A stretch of DNA of 64,000 nt from Himantopus leucocephalus (taxonomy: Eukaryota; Chordata; Aves; Charadriiformes; Recurvirostridae): assembly GCA_003993805.1 (NCBI GenBank), contig RSEF01000012.1:8422945-8486944 (forward strand). The letters are read 5' to 3'. The notes under the pieces were generated by a model that did not search any database, was not told where the DNA came from, and saw only the letters and a list, made by a program, of their open reading frames with translations. Shown in pieces: positions 24,909 through 36,690 of the stretch. The position numbers and the translations under genes are program-made. Each line of letters opens with the position of its first letter. Positions within the stretch are counted from its first letter, which is position 1.

Positions 24909-27900
24909 GTAAGTTCTTTTTTAAAATGCCCGCTGTAACATATGAAAGCATGAGGATCCATTACCTTACTGTGTTGTGCTCTTCCTCTGTGGAGCTTTGC
25001 AGAATACTTCTGATGCTCACTATGCTACGTTCGTTATATCCGAATAAATGAACTTTGTGGACTTCAAGGCCATTTTAAGAATGTGAAATGTAATTAGTAG
25101 GTACATACAGTATTTCTGAGCAAACAAGCATCCTAGCCTTCAGGTCCTCAACTTCTCCATGAGAAAAAGCATGCATATGATTTTAACTTTTTTTTCTTTG
25201 CTTTGCTTTTTAATTCCTCCTGCTGCAGTACTTTATTTGATCCTTCAAACTTAAATAACTTCTAATTTATTCAGTTTATCTTAAGTGACTGAGTTGATTA
25301 CGTGAATAATAATGTCTAGGAAGTGACTGGTACTTTTGTCAAAAGTCCATATGATTAAAATAGTTCAGATCAGTTTTAGTCATAAAAGACTCCATCTTTG
25401 CATATATGTTAAGAATATGAAAACATTGTATTTAGTCTAAGGAAATGCTGACATATAAAATGATGAATGCAAAGGGCAGTGTTTGAAAAAGCCAAACAGT
25501 GTTACTTCGGCTTGTTTAGCATTATTATTCTTGCCGATGTCTGCTTTAATTGCACAGTATCTGCCCTTCTGACTTGACTGTGTTCCTTTTTCAATTTGAG
25601 GAAGAGCAGTAACATTTTCTCTGCAGAGAACAGTTTTCAGTTCTTGGCTGAGACTTACATTTAGTGTGCTGTGAGCATCACAGGACAGAAAGAATGATGT
25701 AACTGCAATAACAATTTACAAGCTATAGTTTACATAGTAATCATAGTTGGAACTACCATGTCATTGGGATAGTATGTACATAAGAACTGGTTTTATAGAT
25801 TAAGTAGTGTGGTACTATGCATTAAGGAAGGTATTGCCTTCACTGAAGTCAATGGGAATTTTGCCATGAATGTCAATGGACCAAGATTCCAGCTCTGGAG
25901 TCTATTATTGCTAAGTTTTGTAGCTTCTAACCATGTAATGGATATCCCATGACTTATATATGGGAAAAGAGAGTCCCACAGACTGTGCTGTATTTACTTT
26001 TAAAGTTATTGGTTAACTGGTTTTAGAATCCAGTCATAAATTGATTGTAAGTAGCATAAGACCTGATATTATCACCTTTACCATCCAGCACACTGCTGGT
26101 CAAAGAGCTTTTCCCTTCGAACGATAAAACCTTTTTTTCTGTATCATCTTGGATCGCCATTGTGGTAGTTATGTTTCTATTCATATCATTTGCACTCCTA
26201 CTGTGCATGTCCTTCCAGACTGGAGTCTTTTTTGTGTTAGTTTTTCCCTTTCTTATCATAAAGGCATTCCAGTCATTATTTCAATATTAGTTATTCTGCT
26301 GTATGGAATTCGTTTGTTACTTTCTAGTCCATTTGTGTGTGGTATTCCAAGGTCAGTCAGTCCTTTTTTATTTTATTTTTTCTGCCTTTACATGCTTAAT
26401 TTTCAAAATGAGAGTCTGTCGGCAGTTCCAAAATAATGGATGCAAGATCCTTTTCATTTGGCACCAGGCAGCAATTGTAGTGTATCCATGAGACAGGTTT
26501 TCTTAAATCAACTTTTATTGCTCATCTTCTTTCTTCTCCTACTTATATATATCAGTCTACTTTTAACAATGTAAGTAGTAATGATCCTCTTCTCCCCCAA
26601 AACCACCTAAGGTCTTGAAATGAAATCGTGATTTGATTGCAGTCAATGGCAACATATTATCTGAATTCCACAAGGTCAAGATTTCACCTTTGTTCTTTGA
26701 GGTGGCATAATAACAGTTACCTGAAAGATTATTTTTTTTTTTGTACTGCAAACCCTTATGATACTTCATTCAATAGAATGTTTCCTTGATTTTTTTTCGT
26801 TTGAGCATCATAATGTTATAAAATCCCAGATGACAATTTAATCTTAAAATACTGAAGTTTTAATGCTCTTTTGGTTACATGTGTCAGAGGAATGACAGCC
26901 AATCTCTGAGTAGACCTCTTTTAGCCCATGCAGTAATATAGCATTTTTTTGTGGTGGAGTGTGTTTTTTCTACTATGTCACCCAGGTATCAACTCCAAGA
27001 CTTTCATATATTGCTGAACCTAACGTTTTTAAAATACAACAATGGATAGAAGTATTTTATTCTTATACACATTTGGGTACCAAAGTGGAGATGATGCAGA
27101 AGGGGTGCAAATCCTGCATACTCTAAAGTAAATGGTTTCACGATGTATTCACCTGTGTGAATAAGACATGAACAGAATTGGGTGCGTGTTTTTTTGTGTT
27201 TGTTTTGAAAGGTGAACTTTTTGAAATACCAATGAATTTTTGTGCAAAATTCATTATAAGAAGTTACATGATTGGTTTTGTCCTGTAATGAAAATACAAT
27301 GATGTACTTAGTTTGGAGTTCTGGTGAACCTTTTTCTGAATAGTAAGGACTTAATTTTCCAAATGCTCCATCAGAGCGTTGCCAGATTAAAAGTTAAAGT
27401 ACTTGCAGAATCTACTCTAAATTGCTTAGAGCAGTCCCTGAAGTTAAATACAAAAACCTTTAAATTTAAGGACACTACAAAAAAATTAATGTGACAGCAA
27501 TTTTTTTATGTTTATTATTGAAACTAATAGAATTTGAAGGATCTTACAAAGTAATTTCTTGCATGTATGCTCTGCTGTTCCTTTTTTTTTTTAAGTACTT
27601 GGTTGATTTCTGCGTATGTTTGTGTCTGAAGCTTTAAAATAAAATTCTTTATCTGTCCATCCATTTCTGTCCTGCAGAATAATGCATGCATGATTGTACC
27701 ATAAAATTTTAATGGATTAAATAACTCATGTTGCATGTCTGTGCCACACTATTACGGTGTTTCTGTAGGAAATTTGTGGTTTACGTAAGGAAATGATACT
27801 TTACTTCTAAAGTATTTTTAGTACTTATTAAGCAAATGTCAGAACAGATACATAATTACTGTAAGAATTAGTGAATATGCTATTTCTATTGAATTGTAAA

Positions 27901-29225
27901 AATAACATACAACAAAGGCACAAGACTGAGAGACAAAACATCATAAACCAAGTGTGCTAGTTTGAAACTAGCCTAATTTGCACACAGAAGTATTATCATT
28001 TACAGATACAGATTAAGAGATCAATTACTTAGCTGCTGAAAGGTATGTATGAACCAGTCACTCTTACCCATAAAAGCCCCATAAAAACAGAAAATGTATT
28101 CTCCTCAAGAAAACAGAGAATTTAAGGAGAAAAAGGGGACAGAAATGGGAAAAAAAAAAAAAAAGGGTAGAAGAGAGGACAGCAGTAATAGGTAGAGACT
28201 TCCTGATTCATGTGATAACCGTGCAGCTTCTGGGTAGAAGTGATCCAAGCCTGTCTCCTGCAGCCTGCAAAATAGCCAAGGAAATCTGCCCTGTCTGAGT
28301 GCGAGCAGAGTCAATATCAGCTGAGCTGCCTTTCATCTCCTTTCGGCCTACTGTTTGACCTCAAATGTCAAGTTCCATCTGTCAACAAATCACCCCTGAT
28401 CTGTATATAACAATTAAAAAAAAGTACCTAGTTCAAATCCAAACACATCTTTCAAAACCATAAAATATAACAGGGCTCTTACGAGTAACTGTAAGCCTTG
28501 GTCCTGGGAATGTCAGATGGATGTGTTTTGCTGTCTGGTAGTATCAGCAGCTTTGTTTACAACATGAGGATTCCCTTCAAGGGACTCATTGCAAGTTAGA
28601 CTACCACCTGCAGAAAGCTCTTTTTAAAAAATGTTTTATGTTCTTGCTCTCCCTTTTTAACTAACTTTCCTTTCCTTCTTCTTTAAGGCAAAGCCGTTGC
28701 AGAAATCTGATTCTTGCCAATAGTCAAAAAATATTCTATAGGAAGTGCTTGTAAAACTACAGGCAATCAACTTTATTGGTGGTTTGCAACACTGGGATCT
28801 TTTGTTTGTTTAATAGATTAGAATAGCCTTATACTTGTCTTTAAACTGAATGCTTATATTGATTTATATGGGACATCATGGATAACTGTGCTGCACCTCA
28901 AAACCCTGTATAGCTTGCATACTTGATCATACTGGATTTAATCATATCTTATAGGTTCCGCTTTGTGTTGGGAACCATAGGGAAATACAATGACCAAGTT
29001 TGTGCTACGTAATTTTCCAAAAACACATCCCACAAATATGGAATGGCATGAGTACCAGAAAGCACAAGAATTGAAAATACTTTTGAACTTAGCATTAATT
29101 TCCTTAATGTGCTATTGAGCAAGGATTATAGGGCTAAATGGAAGAATAAAATTTATAGCTATTATTTCAGGTGATGGCTTAGTTATAAGCTATGCAGTAG
29201 ATAATTTGTTCAGTACGTTTCTGAG

Positions 29226-29442
29226 CTGCTGTGTGACAGGAATATTCTATGATAGCTGAACATTTGGCAGCTTTGCATTGGTGTGACTCTATCATGTTGT
29301 TGCCCAATTATGTAATTTCATCATAGAAAGTCCNCTGCTGTGTGACAGGAATATTCTATGATAGCTGAACATTTGGCACCTTTGCATTGGTGTGACTCTA
29401 TCATGTTCTTGCCCAATTATGTAATTTCATCATAGAAAGTCC
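29226..29442. repeat. Direct duplication across a single N (copies 108 bp)
   Basis: 29226-29333 and 29335-29442 differ at two positions, both G versus C (ggcag/ggcac and gttgt/gttct). The N is at 29334. Confidence 0.95.
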
Positions 29443-31321
29443 AGTGTAGTAATGAAGAGCAAAAAAAAGACAGGCTTCTCTATTTCTTCTGCATTGCTTC
29501 TTGTCCTGGGTTAAAACAAGGGGTGAAAAAAAGCTTGGGCTGAAGCTGAGAGTTCCTGTATGCTAAAGTGAAGAAAAGAATGGTTAGAAGCAGATGAGTT
29601 TTTTGCCTCTTTAGGAAATGATGGAAGCAAGGCTGGTAAATAAGTGGATTGTGCACTAAAATGAACAGAAGGGAAAGAAGGGTGACAGGGAGGAATATGA
29701 AAGAGTGATAGCCTCTAGAGGGGAACTGCGAAGTTCTGGATTTATCCTTAGGAGAGGAGGAGAAATCTGACGAGCAATAGGGAACAAGATGCTCTTTGCA
29801 TAGCTTTCTTAGTATCTTAGAGGTAGGAGTTGGATTGTATTTTTTTTTTTTGTCTAGAGTGAATTTACCTTTACATATGGGATTATTTTTATTCTTTGCA
29901 AAACACTTAGTGTTCATTTTGGAAAAATAAAACATTGTCTAATTTCTTAATAGAGCTGATGGAAAATTGAAGTGGTTTGCAGCTGGAAGTTGGTACACAG
30001 TCTCTCACATAATTAGCCCTGAGTCTGAGTATTACATTCACTTAAAAAAATTACAAAGCTTGCTGAAAGTAAATTTCTTGACACAATTAACACTGGGTAT
30101 AAAATAAGTCAGTTTATTATTAAAGCAGGAAGATTAGCGAGGATGAAGAGGAATCTGTTGCTAGCTTCTCACCCAAACAGTACAATCAGCATACCTGTGT
30201 GATGTTACCTTGAAATGAGGTATTAGTAAAGTCGTGCATCTGCATAGAATTCAGGGCTGCAGCATGTATTATTATCCCAAATAGAGTATTTGAAGAGCAA
30301 GGCCAGTTAGTTTCGTAGACTTCTCATGTCATTCCCTTGGCTTATTTTGGTAACCAACTATTTCTTGCATATAAAAATCTCACAGTGGGATATATAACAA
30401 TTAAAATCTACTATCTTTTTTCTTATTATCCTCATGCTTAAATGATATGTTACATGCAAACTCCCTAAGTTTCTTCCTTAGTAATTTCAATTTTTTAGTT
30501 GTTGTATTTATACTAAACCCAGACTTGTTCTTTATTTATACAGAAAATTTTAACCATTGCAAAGAGTATGAACCTTCTAATAGCTGTAGTTTATACTAAT
30601 TCTTTCCAAAACACGCATGTTTCATTTTGATCTGCATTTCTTTCTTTGCTTGCTTGCATTGTCTATTCCCTGAAATTAAGAAGATAAATAAGTCCACATC
30701 TTCTCTGCGTAATAAGATAGTTGGAGGACATTCCGTTCTAAATATCCTGAATTTCTGTAAAATTCTTGTATGTCAAGAGAATGTTATCTGAATTTTCTAT
30801 GTTTAATGTGCACTGCCTTAAACTACTTGTTTTTTCCTTGCCTGCTCTTTCAAGATGCCAATTAGGAATAATGGGAAGCAAGGGGTAGGCTAAGCATTGC
30901 AGTGCATTGTTGTTTCCATCTGTCTGTGATTATTCCAGCCAACAGTTTAAAGCACTTGATGCCAGATCATGCTCCCATTGAAGTTAATTGGTTTTTTGCC
31001 ATTAGGTTTGATGGGAGTAAGATTGGGCTCTGTACTGTTGTTGTTGTATTCATTGCGTTCTTTCTTGTCTGTGAAACTGCCACCCATCCATGCATGTGTT
31101 TGCCAGGTTTGTGCCGTTTTCACCAATGGGCTTGTTCTTCTGATGTTTCAGGTTAAGTATTAATGATAAGAGAAAAAGGATTATTGGGTAAAATGTCTGC
31201 TGAAGGCAACTTTTTAGTATATTGATTTGCCTTTTAAAAACAGCACTGCATAAAAACAATTTCTTCCTTTTAAATTCTTTGTATCGAACTGCATTTGAAA
31301 CATCTGGTGATACAGATTACA

Positions 31322-31384
31322 ATATGTATATACGTATCTATGTGTGTGTATATATACGCGGACAAAGTGTGTGTGTATATATAT
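31322..31384. repeat. TA/TG microsatellite, two blocks
   Basis: tatgtgtgtgtatatatacg and gtgtgtgtgtatatatatgg, separated by a short interruption; alternating purine-pyrimidine, about 400 nt upstream of exon E. Confidence 0.85.
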
Positions 31385-31479
31385 GGGGAAAGAGAGAGAA
31401 TATGCTTTATTAAGAAATTGCCTCTATATATATTTGAAACACTTTAAAAGCTTAATGTGAATTAAATGAATTACAAGGC

Positions 31480-31502
31480 TTTTTTTTTTTTTAAAAAAAA
31501 AA
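31480..31502. repeat. T13A10 homopolymer palindrome
   Basis: A run of 13 T is followed directly by 10 A, about 265 nt upstream of exon E. It can fold on itself and is prone to sequencing and length errors. Confidence 0.9.
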
Positions 31503-31767
31503 CACCCTTAAAATATGGTCACTTTAAAATGTACAAAACCTTAATAAATCCCCTCCCTCTTCAGGATGATAGCATTTGAGTATAATTTTAGACTATGAAA
31601 GATATTTTCAATCCTTTTTATAATCTGTAGAAAATATTGTCATCAGACAGAAATACCCATAATCCTTTTTAGTGAAAATTTGAACTCCAAGACTGAAGAA
31701 TTAAAGCTCTTAAAGCTATATAAATTATTGTCATCGTTATTTTTTTTTTTAAATATTGATTCTGAAG

Positions 31768-31961
31768 GCTCATGAGGCTGAAGAGGAAGCACGGATGAAT
31801 CCAGAATTTGCAGACAGAATGAAACAGCTTGACAAAGAGGCATCGTACTATAGAGAAGAATGTGGCAAAGCTCAGGCTGAGGTTGACAGACTTCTAGAAA
31901 TACTCAAGGAGGTTGAGAATGAGAAGAATGACAAAGATAAGAAAATTGCTGAGTTAGAAAG
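31768..31961 (+). CDS. ERC2: ERC2 internal coding exon E, 64 codons plus 2 nt (phase 0 to 2)
   Basis: The acceptor is a T-rich stretch (12 T) followed by AAATATTGATTCTGAAG, ending at 31767. The donor is AAG|GTAATT at 31962. The translation starts AHEAEEEARMNPEFADRMKQ, continues LDKEASYYREECGKAQAEVD and RLLEILKEVENEKNDKDKK, and ends IAELE plus AG of a split codon. The central part is very close to ERC2 as I recall it (MNPEFAD, LDKEASYY). The first eight residues (AHEAEEEA) differ from the mammalian ERC2 form I remember (AHNIEDDS) and look nearer to ERC1 (AHEAALEA). If the intron is retained, the frame meets TAA immediately after the donor (AGG TAA). The split codon is completed by the first base of exon F. 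Identity is very secure. Confidence 0.96.
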
Positions 31962-34900
31962 GTAATTCTTGTATTATTTATCTGGCATTTTTATTTACTT
32001 GATCTTCATTGCAGAGCAGAGGAGTTAAGAGTAGAATATGCTTTTTAACAAAATATTTGTTATGTCTTGTAAAACTGAATCAGAAATGGAAAGAAAAAAA
32101 GGCTCCCCAAGAACCGCATTTCCTATCTACTGACTGGAACAATTTAAGGTTCCCACTTTTTTAGTAGTCTCCATGAAAGGAACACATATAGGAAAAGCCA
32201 TAGGCAATTTACAGTGACAAGAACACTCCCAGAAAACCTTGTTGGGGAACAACCCTGTGTTTTAGTAACTGGTAAATCAAAACTGTCCCCATGCGTGTTT
32301 CTCCAGTGTGAACAGCATCGCTAGCTCTCAGAGGTCCTGAAAAGTATTGGTAAGTATTTCTAACCAGTCTCATGGCTATTTAATAAGAGTTTTGAGTATT
32401 TCTCAGTGGTTCTGTAGTCTTTGTCTGCTTCAAATGAATATTTTCTGATGTTGACCAGGCAGTGTTTGTCTTATTTCTGGGAAGGTTGTACGGTCTCCTT
32501 AATGGAGACAGGGAGGGGTTTGGGATCCATTTGTCTCACGCCCTTCATACTTAAATGATTCTTGGATCCTTATCCCATACAGTATGCTGCAATTTATTTG
32601 ATTGATAAGCAATTTAATGGATCTATTTCTTTGTTTCCTTCCTCTACTTAGCACCTCTTGGGTAAACGAAAGAAGGAATTTTATGTTTTCAAATATTTTA
32701 TGTAATTGTTTTCTAGTGATCAAGTCAGAAGAAAAGCGCTTCATGGTTCCAAAAGAGAAGTTTAAGGGAAGTTTTAATTATTGTGATTATTGCTGTAGTT
32801 TCAGTGAAGACATAGCACTGCTCTGTCCCATTAGGGAGAATTACCGTGAAAGAGGGGAAGATCTGTCAGAAATGTTGGTTACCTTAGGGGGAGAAAAACA
32901 GCCAGCTTGGAAAGGAAGATGTATAGAGCATCTTATACTGATAATGACTTATCAACCCTCACACTTATCTGTTGCCAAAACTTATCTTTCTCTGCAGACA
33001 TCTGGCAAGGGTTTAATAATGATAATGATGAATGGTATATAATTATCAATCAAAGTGTCTTGAGAACCAAGACCTCAAATTTTAACTGAAAAAAGATTTG
33101 TACTCAAAATAGAACCGTTTACAGGAGGACAACTTTAATTATCAGTTACCTCTCCTGACATCAGAAAGAGTTTAGAATACTCTAGTGTTCTCATAGATTT
33201 TAATCTGTAAAGTAGATACCAGAGGAAGTTAGTAATGAAGAACGTTCACTTTGTGCACCATGACTGTGTGTTCTGCCTAAACTCTCCAAAATCCTAAAGC
33301 AGCATATTGGAAAAAGATAACACGATTAGTGAATTTGTGTGGTCAAGAAAGTGCTGCCTATTCCACCCATTGGTGCATGTACTGTAGGGGCAATTACAGA
33401 CCCAGGCTTGTAATACAGTGACTCCAGATGTGACCAAGCTGGTGGAAACTGACGGTGTAGTTTTTACAGAAACAGTAACTGATATCCTCATTGGCCTACA
33501 AAACCTACTGAATTATTGTGTGACGCTAGGTGCAATAATAGGCATGCTAAAATTTTGTTCGAGAGATTTAGTAAGTAGCAATCACTGTGTTGAGCGTTTG
33601 AATATTAAAACGCAGTTAAGATTAAAAGATTAACATGAGGTAATGAAGCTTGTGATCTAAAATTATTAGTAAACGTTAATTTGATTTAAATATTTTATAT
33701 AAAAAGAGGTAAAGAATCCATTTAGATCAGCAGATTTATCTGAATAAAATTGAGAATTATTAATTACAAATCAATGATTACAAAGAAACAAGGACCCAAG
33801 GGATGCAGAGATCTTACTATGGCCTTGACAGCGTACAACCTCTTATTGTTTGAGAACCCTTATAAAAAAGTTATGTACTGGGCAGAATTTTCTATTTTTG
33901 TATTAATTTTCTTTTGAAAATTCAGTCCACTTTTACCAGTGAAATTTTGGGACACCAATTTCCAGTCTATTATTGTCGATGAGGGTATTGATCCTGAACT
34001 AGATTTTCAGAAAATAATTTGTTACCACTGAGTAAGCACAGACTTTTTGTACAGGATATACTGTATTTTGAATATGATGAAGTAGTTAAGCTTTGCTATG
34101 AACCTTTAAGTGCTTCTGTAATGCTTACAATAGGATACCTGTGGCATTACCAGCTAAGGATAGTAATATGTTGCATTTTTGGGCAATCATCGTGCTCTAA
34201 GATTTGTGAACTCTATTAATGCAGTTTCTCACTTGATTTAACGTATGTACAGCTTTCAAGATTAATTCCAAATTCCTATACACACAGTATATGTAAGTTA
34301 ATTATTGTAAGCTAGAAATTACGTTAAAATTATCTATTATTGATTTCATCAACAGAAGTTACTGCCTTTACTTGGTAATGGAGTCTTAAAGTTACTTTCC
34401 ACCATGCATAAGCACAGGCCCAAATTCACTGATTGGTGCAATAAGGCTAGCAACCTGCCAGCAATATAAAGGTGTAATAGGGAAGTATTTTTAAAGAGTG
34501 GGTATCTAATCATGCTCACCTTAGGTTTCTCTAAAACTTAATTTATTTTCTCTCCCTCTTCCTTATTTTCTAAAAATATTGGCCTCAAGATCTAAATCCG
34601 TATATAACTGTGCCACCTGTTGGTGTCCCTAGAGAGGGAACTTTGATGTTGAAATTCCCCTTTCTAGGGGGTTAGGTGGCGTGTAAATTGCTGTAACGTT
34701 TTATGAAGTGCTACTAGTTTTTCTGCTTGTAATGACTACTTGATTGGCTCATTATTGAAGGGAAGAGGTGGAGCCAAAGCTCAGTTTACCCACTTTATGG
34801 GAATAAAGCATTGTGAAAATGACTGCAACTTTAACAGAAGCATATTTGAAAATGTTCTTTCCTTCTTATCCTGCTGTTTTGTAATTCATGTAATGTGCTC

Positions 34901-36069
34901 TAGGTTACTATTTTCTCTCCTTACTTTTTCTCCTTCTTTTTTTCTTGATCAGAAACCATATATGCTCAACATTTCCCCTAACTTCAGATGCAAGGGCTTC
35001 CCTGTTGGTTTTTTTTAGGAAAAAAAATGCTCTTTTGAAATGTGTTTGCTTGCTGGGATCCATGTTCACTGTTATGCCAACATCTTTACATTGCAAGATA
35101 ATTGCAACAACATAAATTCTCAAAATTTATAAACATAAATTTCTGAGAGAGTTATAATCTAGAGGATTGCAAGCTATGGTAGCTTCACAATATTTATTAT
35201 ATTCACATATAAATTCGTCAGCGTAATGAGGTGTACTTGTATAAATCATTTAAAAATTCAAATAAGAATTAAAATGAGATGATGAATACTAATGTTCTGC
35301 GATTTGTCAGAAAGTATTGACACAGAAAGTGTCAAATACTCAAGGGTAGAAATATCTGCTTCAAGATATAGGCAATTAAATTTATAAATGTATGCTATTT
35401 GGCAGATGAATGTTAATAATCCTGAAGATTTCATATGAATGGCAATTCTTTTGGGTTTAATTTTCTTGCTTCAGAAACTATCACACTTGTGAGTTGCATC
35501 ACTTAAGATTCATACTATTCCTCATATATACAAACATGTTAGTCTGTTTCTTAAATTACTCCATATATATTAATTTTGTATTTTGTAACTTCTTATTGCT
35601 ACAAAGAAGAACCAATTCCTCCTCCTATACTAAAGCTGTTTGATAACTTTTATTACATCGTTCATGATTTGTCTGTTTATAATGAGAACATGTTAAAATT
35701 AAATGCAATATATCCCAGCATAATGTACCTTCGGTAAACTTAGATTGGTTTTTTCTTTGGCCTTCTTGATGAAGGAAATGTGGTGTGGATTTTTGGTTTG
35801 GTTTGCGTTTTTTTGATAATGTAAATGAAACGGGGTAAGATAGTGATCAGCTTAAATTTTAATGTGAAGGGCATAGCCAAAGGGAGGTAACTGCAGCTGA
35901 AGAACTGTCAGGATGGAAGGAGTATATTGTTTATTGCTTTTATTAATGGTGTTAGAATGAAAGGTATACTTATGAAATATGCTAGGGAGTTTGAACCATG
36001 AAATTAAGTGAAATACAGTAGTGCGAAATGCATGATTGTGAAGTTAGGACCAGTAAGACTGCCTGCTGT

Positions 36070-36690
36070 AAGCTAAGGATAATCCTTGATACAGTTTAGG
36101 AAGAGAAAGATTGGGTGAATTTGCTCTTGGCAGTGTCATTATGAGCCATCTAAATAATGAGGTATGAATCCTGATATGTCAGAATAAACGTTTGCAGTAA
36201 GGACGGGAAGGTATTCATGTCATCAAGCACTAGCAAGACTCCATGTGGAACGCTGCTGTATACTTCTCATCAGTCATATTTGAGAAGGTTGAATTAAAAC
36301 TGGAAACAGGTGCGGAGAGAGCTGGTAGGATAATTAAGGGCGTGGAGTGCTCATGTCACAGGAGGAGTCTAAACAACAGTGGTTTGTTTCTCTGGCAAAA
36401 CAAAGGCTCGGTAGGGATGCTTGTTCTCTATAAATATGTGAAGGGGTAAGTGCTGCAGTGAAAGAAGAGTGATTTAAGTAGAAGAGTGTTGACACATAAT
36501 ACAGTGGATATAAATTATCCATTAATAATTTTAGGCTGAAAAGAGAAAGAAAGGAAGAAAAAGTTTTCTAATTCTCAGAGGAATGAAGGCTCTGGAACAG
36601 CTTTCTAAAAGAAAAAAAGGGAATGAGAAACCTAACTGGTTTTAAGATGCAGCTTGATAAATTTATGAACCTGATTATGACATGTGGCTG
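36070..36690 (+). mobile_element. Degenerate CR1 LINE 3' region
   Basis: Blocks in order match the old sauropsid CR1 3' region in sense orientation: attatgagccatctaaat, gcaagactccatgtggaac, aaactggaaacaggtgcgga, ggcaaaacaaaggctcggta, ctctataaatatgtgaaggg, ttaggctgaaaagagaaaga, ctctggaacagctttct and gcttgataaatttatgaacc. The final octamer end is absent, so the 3' terminus is lost or beyond recognition. Divergence is greater than in the other CR1 pieces, which suggests an older subfamily. The 5' border is uncertain by about 150 bp; the core 36230-36660 is secure. Confidence 0.8.

Larger units (their letters stand above)
21422..31767 (+). other. ERC2: ERC2 intron C-E, split by the candidate microexon
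   Basis: This is 10.3 kb of intron bounded by GTAAGT and the T-rich acceptor at 31767. It contains the candidate 36-nt exon at 24873-24908, TA/TG simple repeats at 24252-24284 and 31322-31384, a single-N direct duplication at 29226-29442 and a T13A10 palindrome at 31480-31502. Inclusion of the microexon would divide it into introns of about 3.45 kb and 6.86 kb. No other gene is seen. Confidence 0.85.

Noticed and set aside
32602..33042. 146-codon open frame on the plus strand
   Set aside because: Intronic, composition like surrounding intron, no known family and no ERC2 similarity.
34605..34690. Possible CTCF-like site (ccacctgttggtgtccctag)
   Set aside because: It departs from the CTCF core at key positions; no support without chromatin data.
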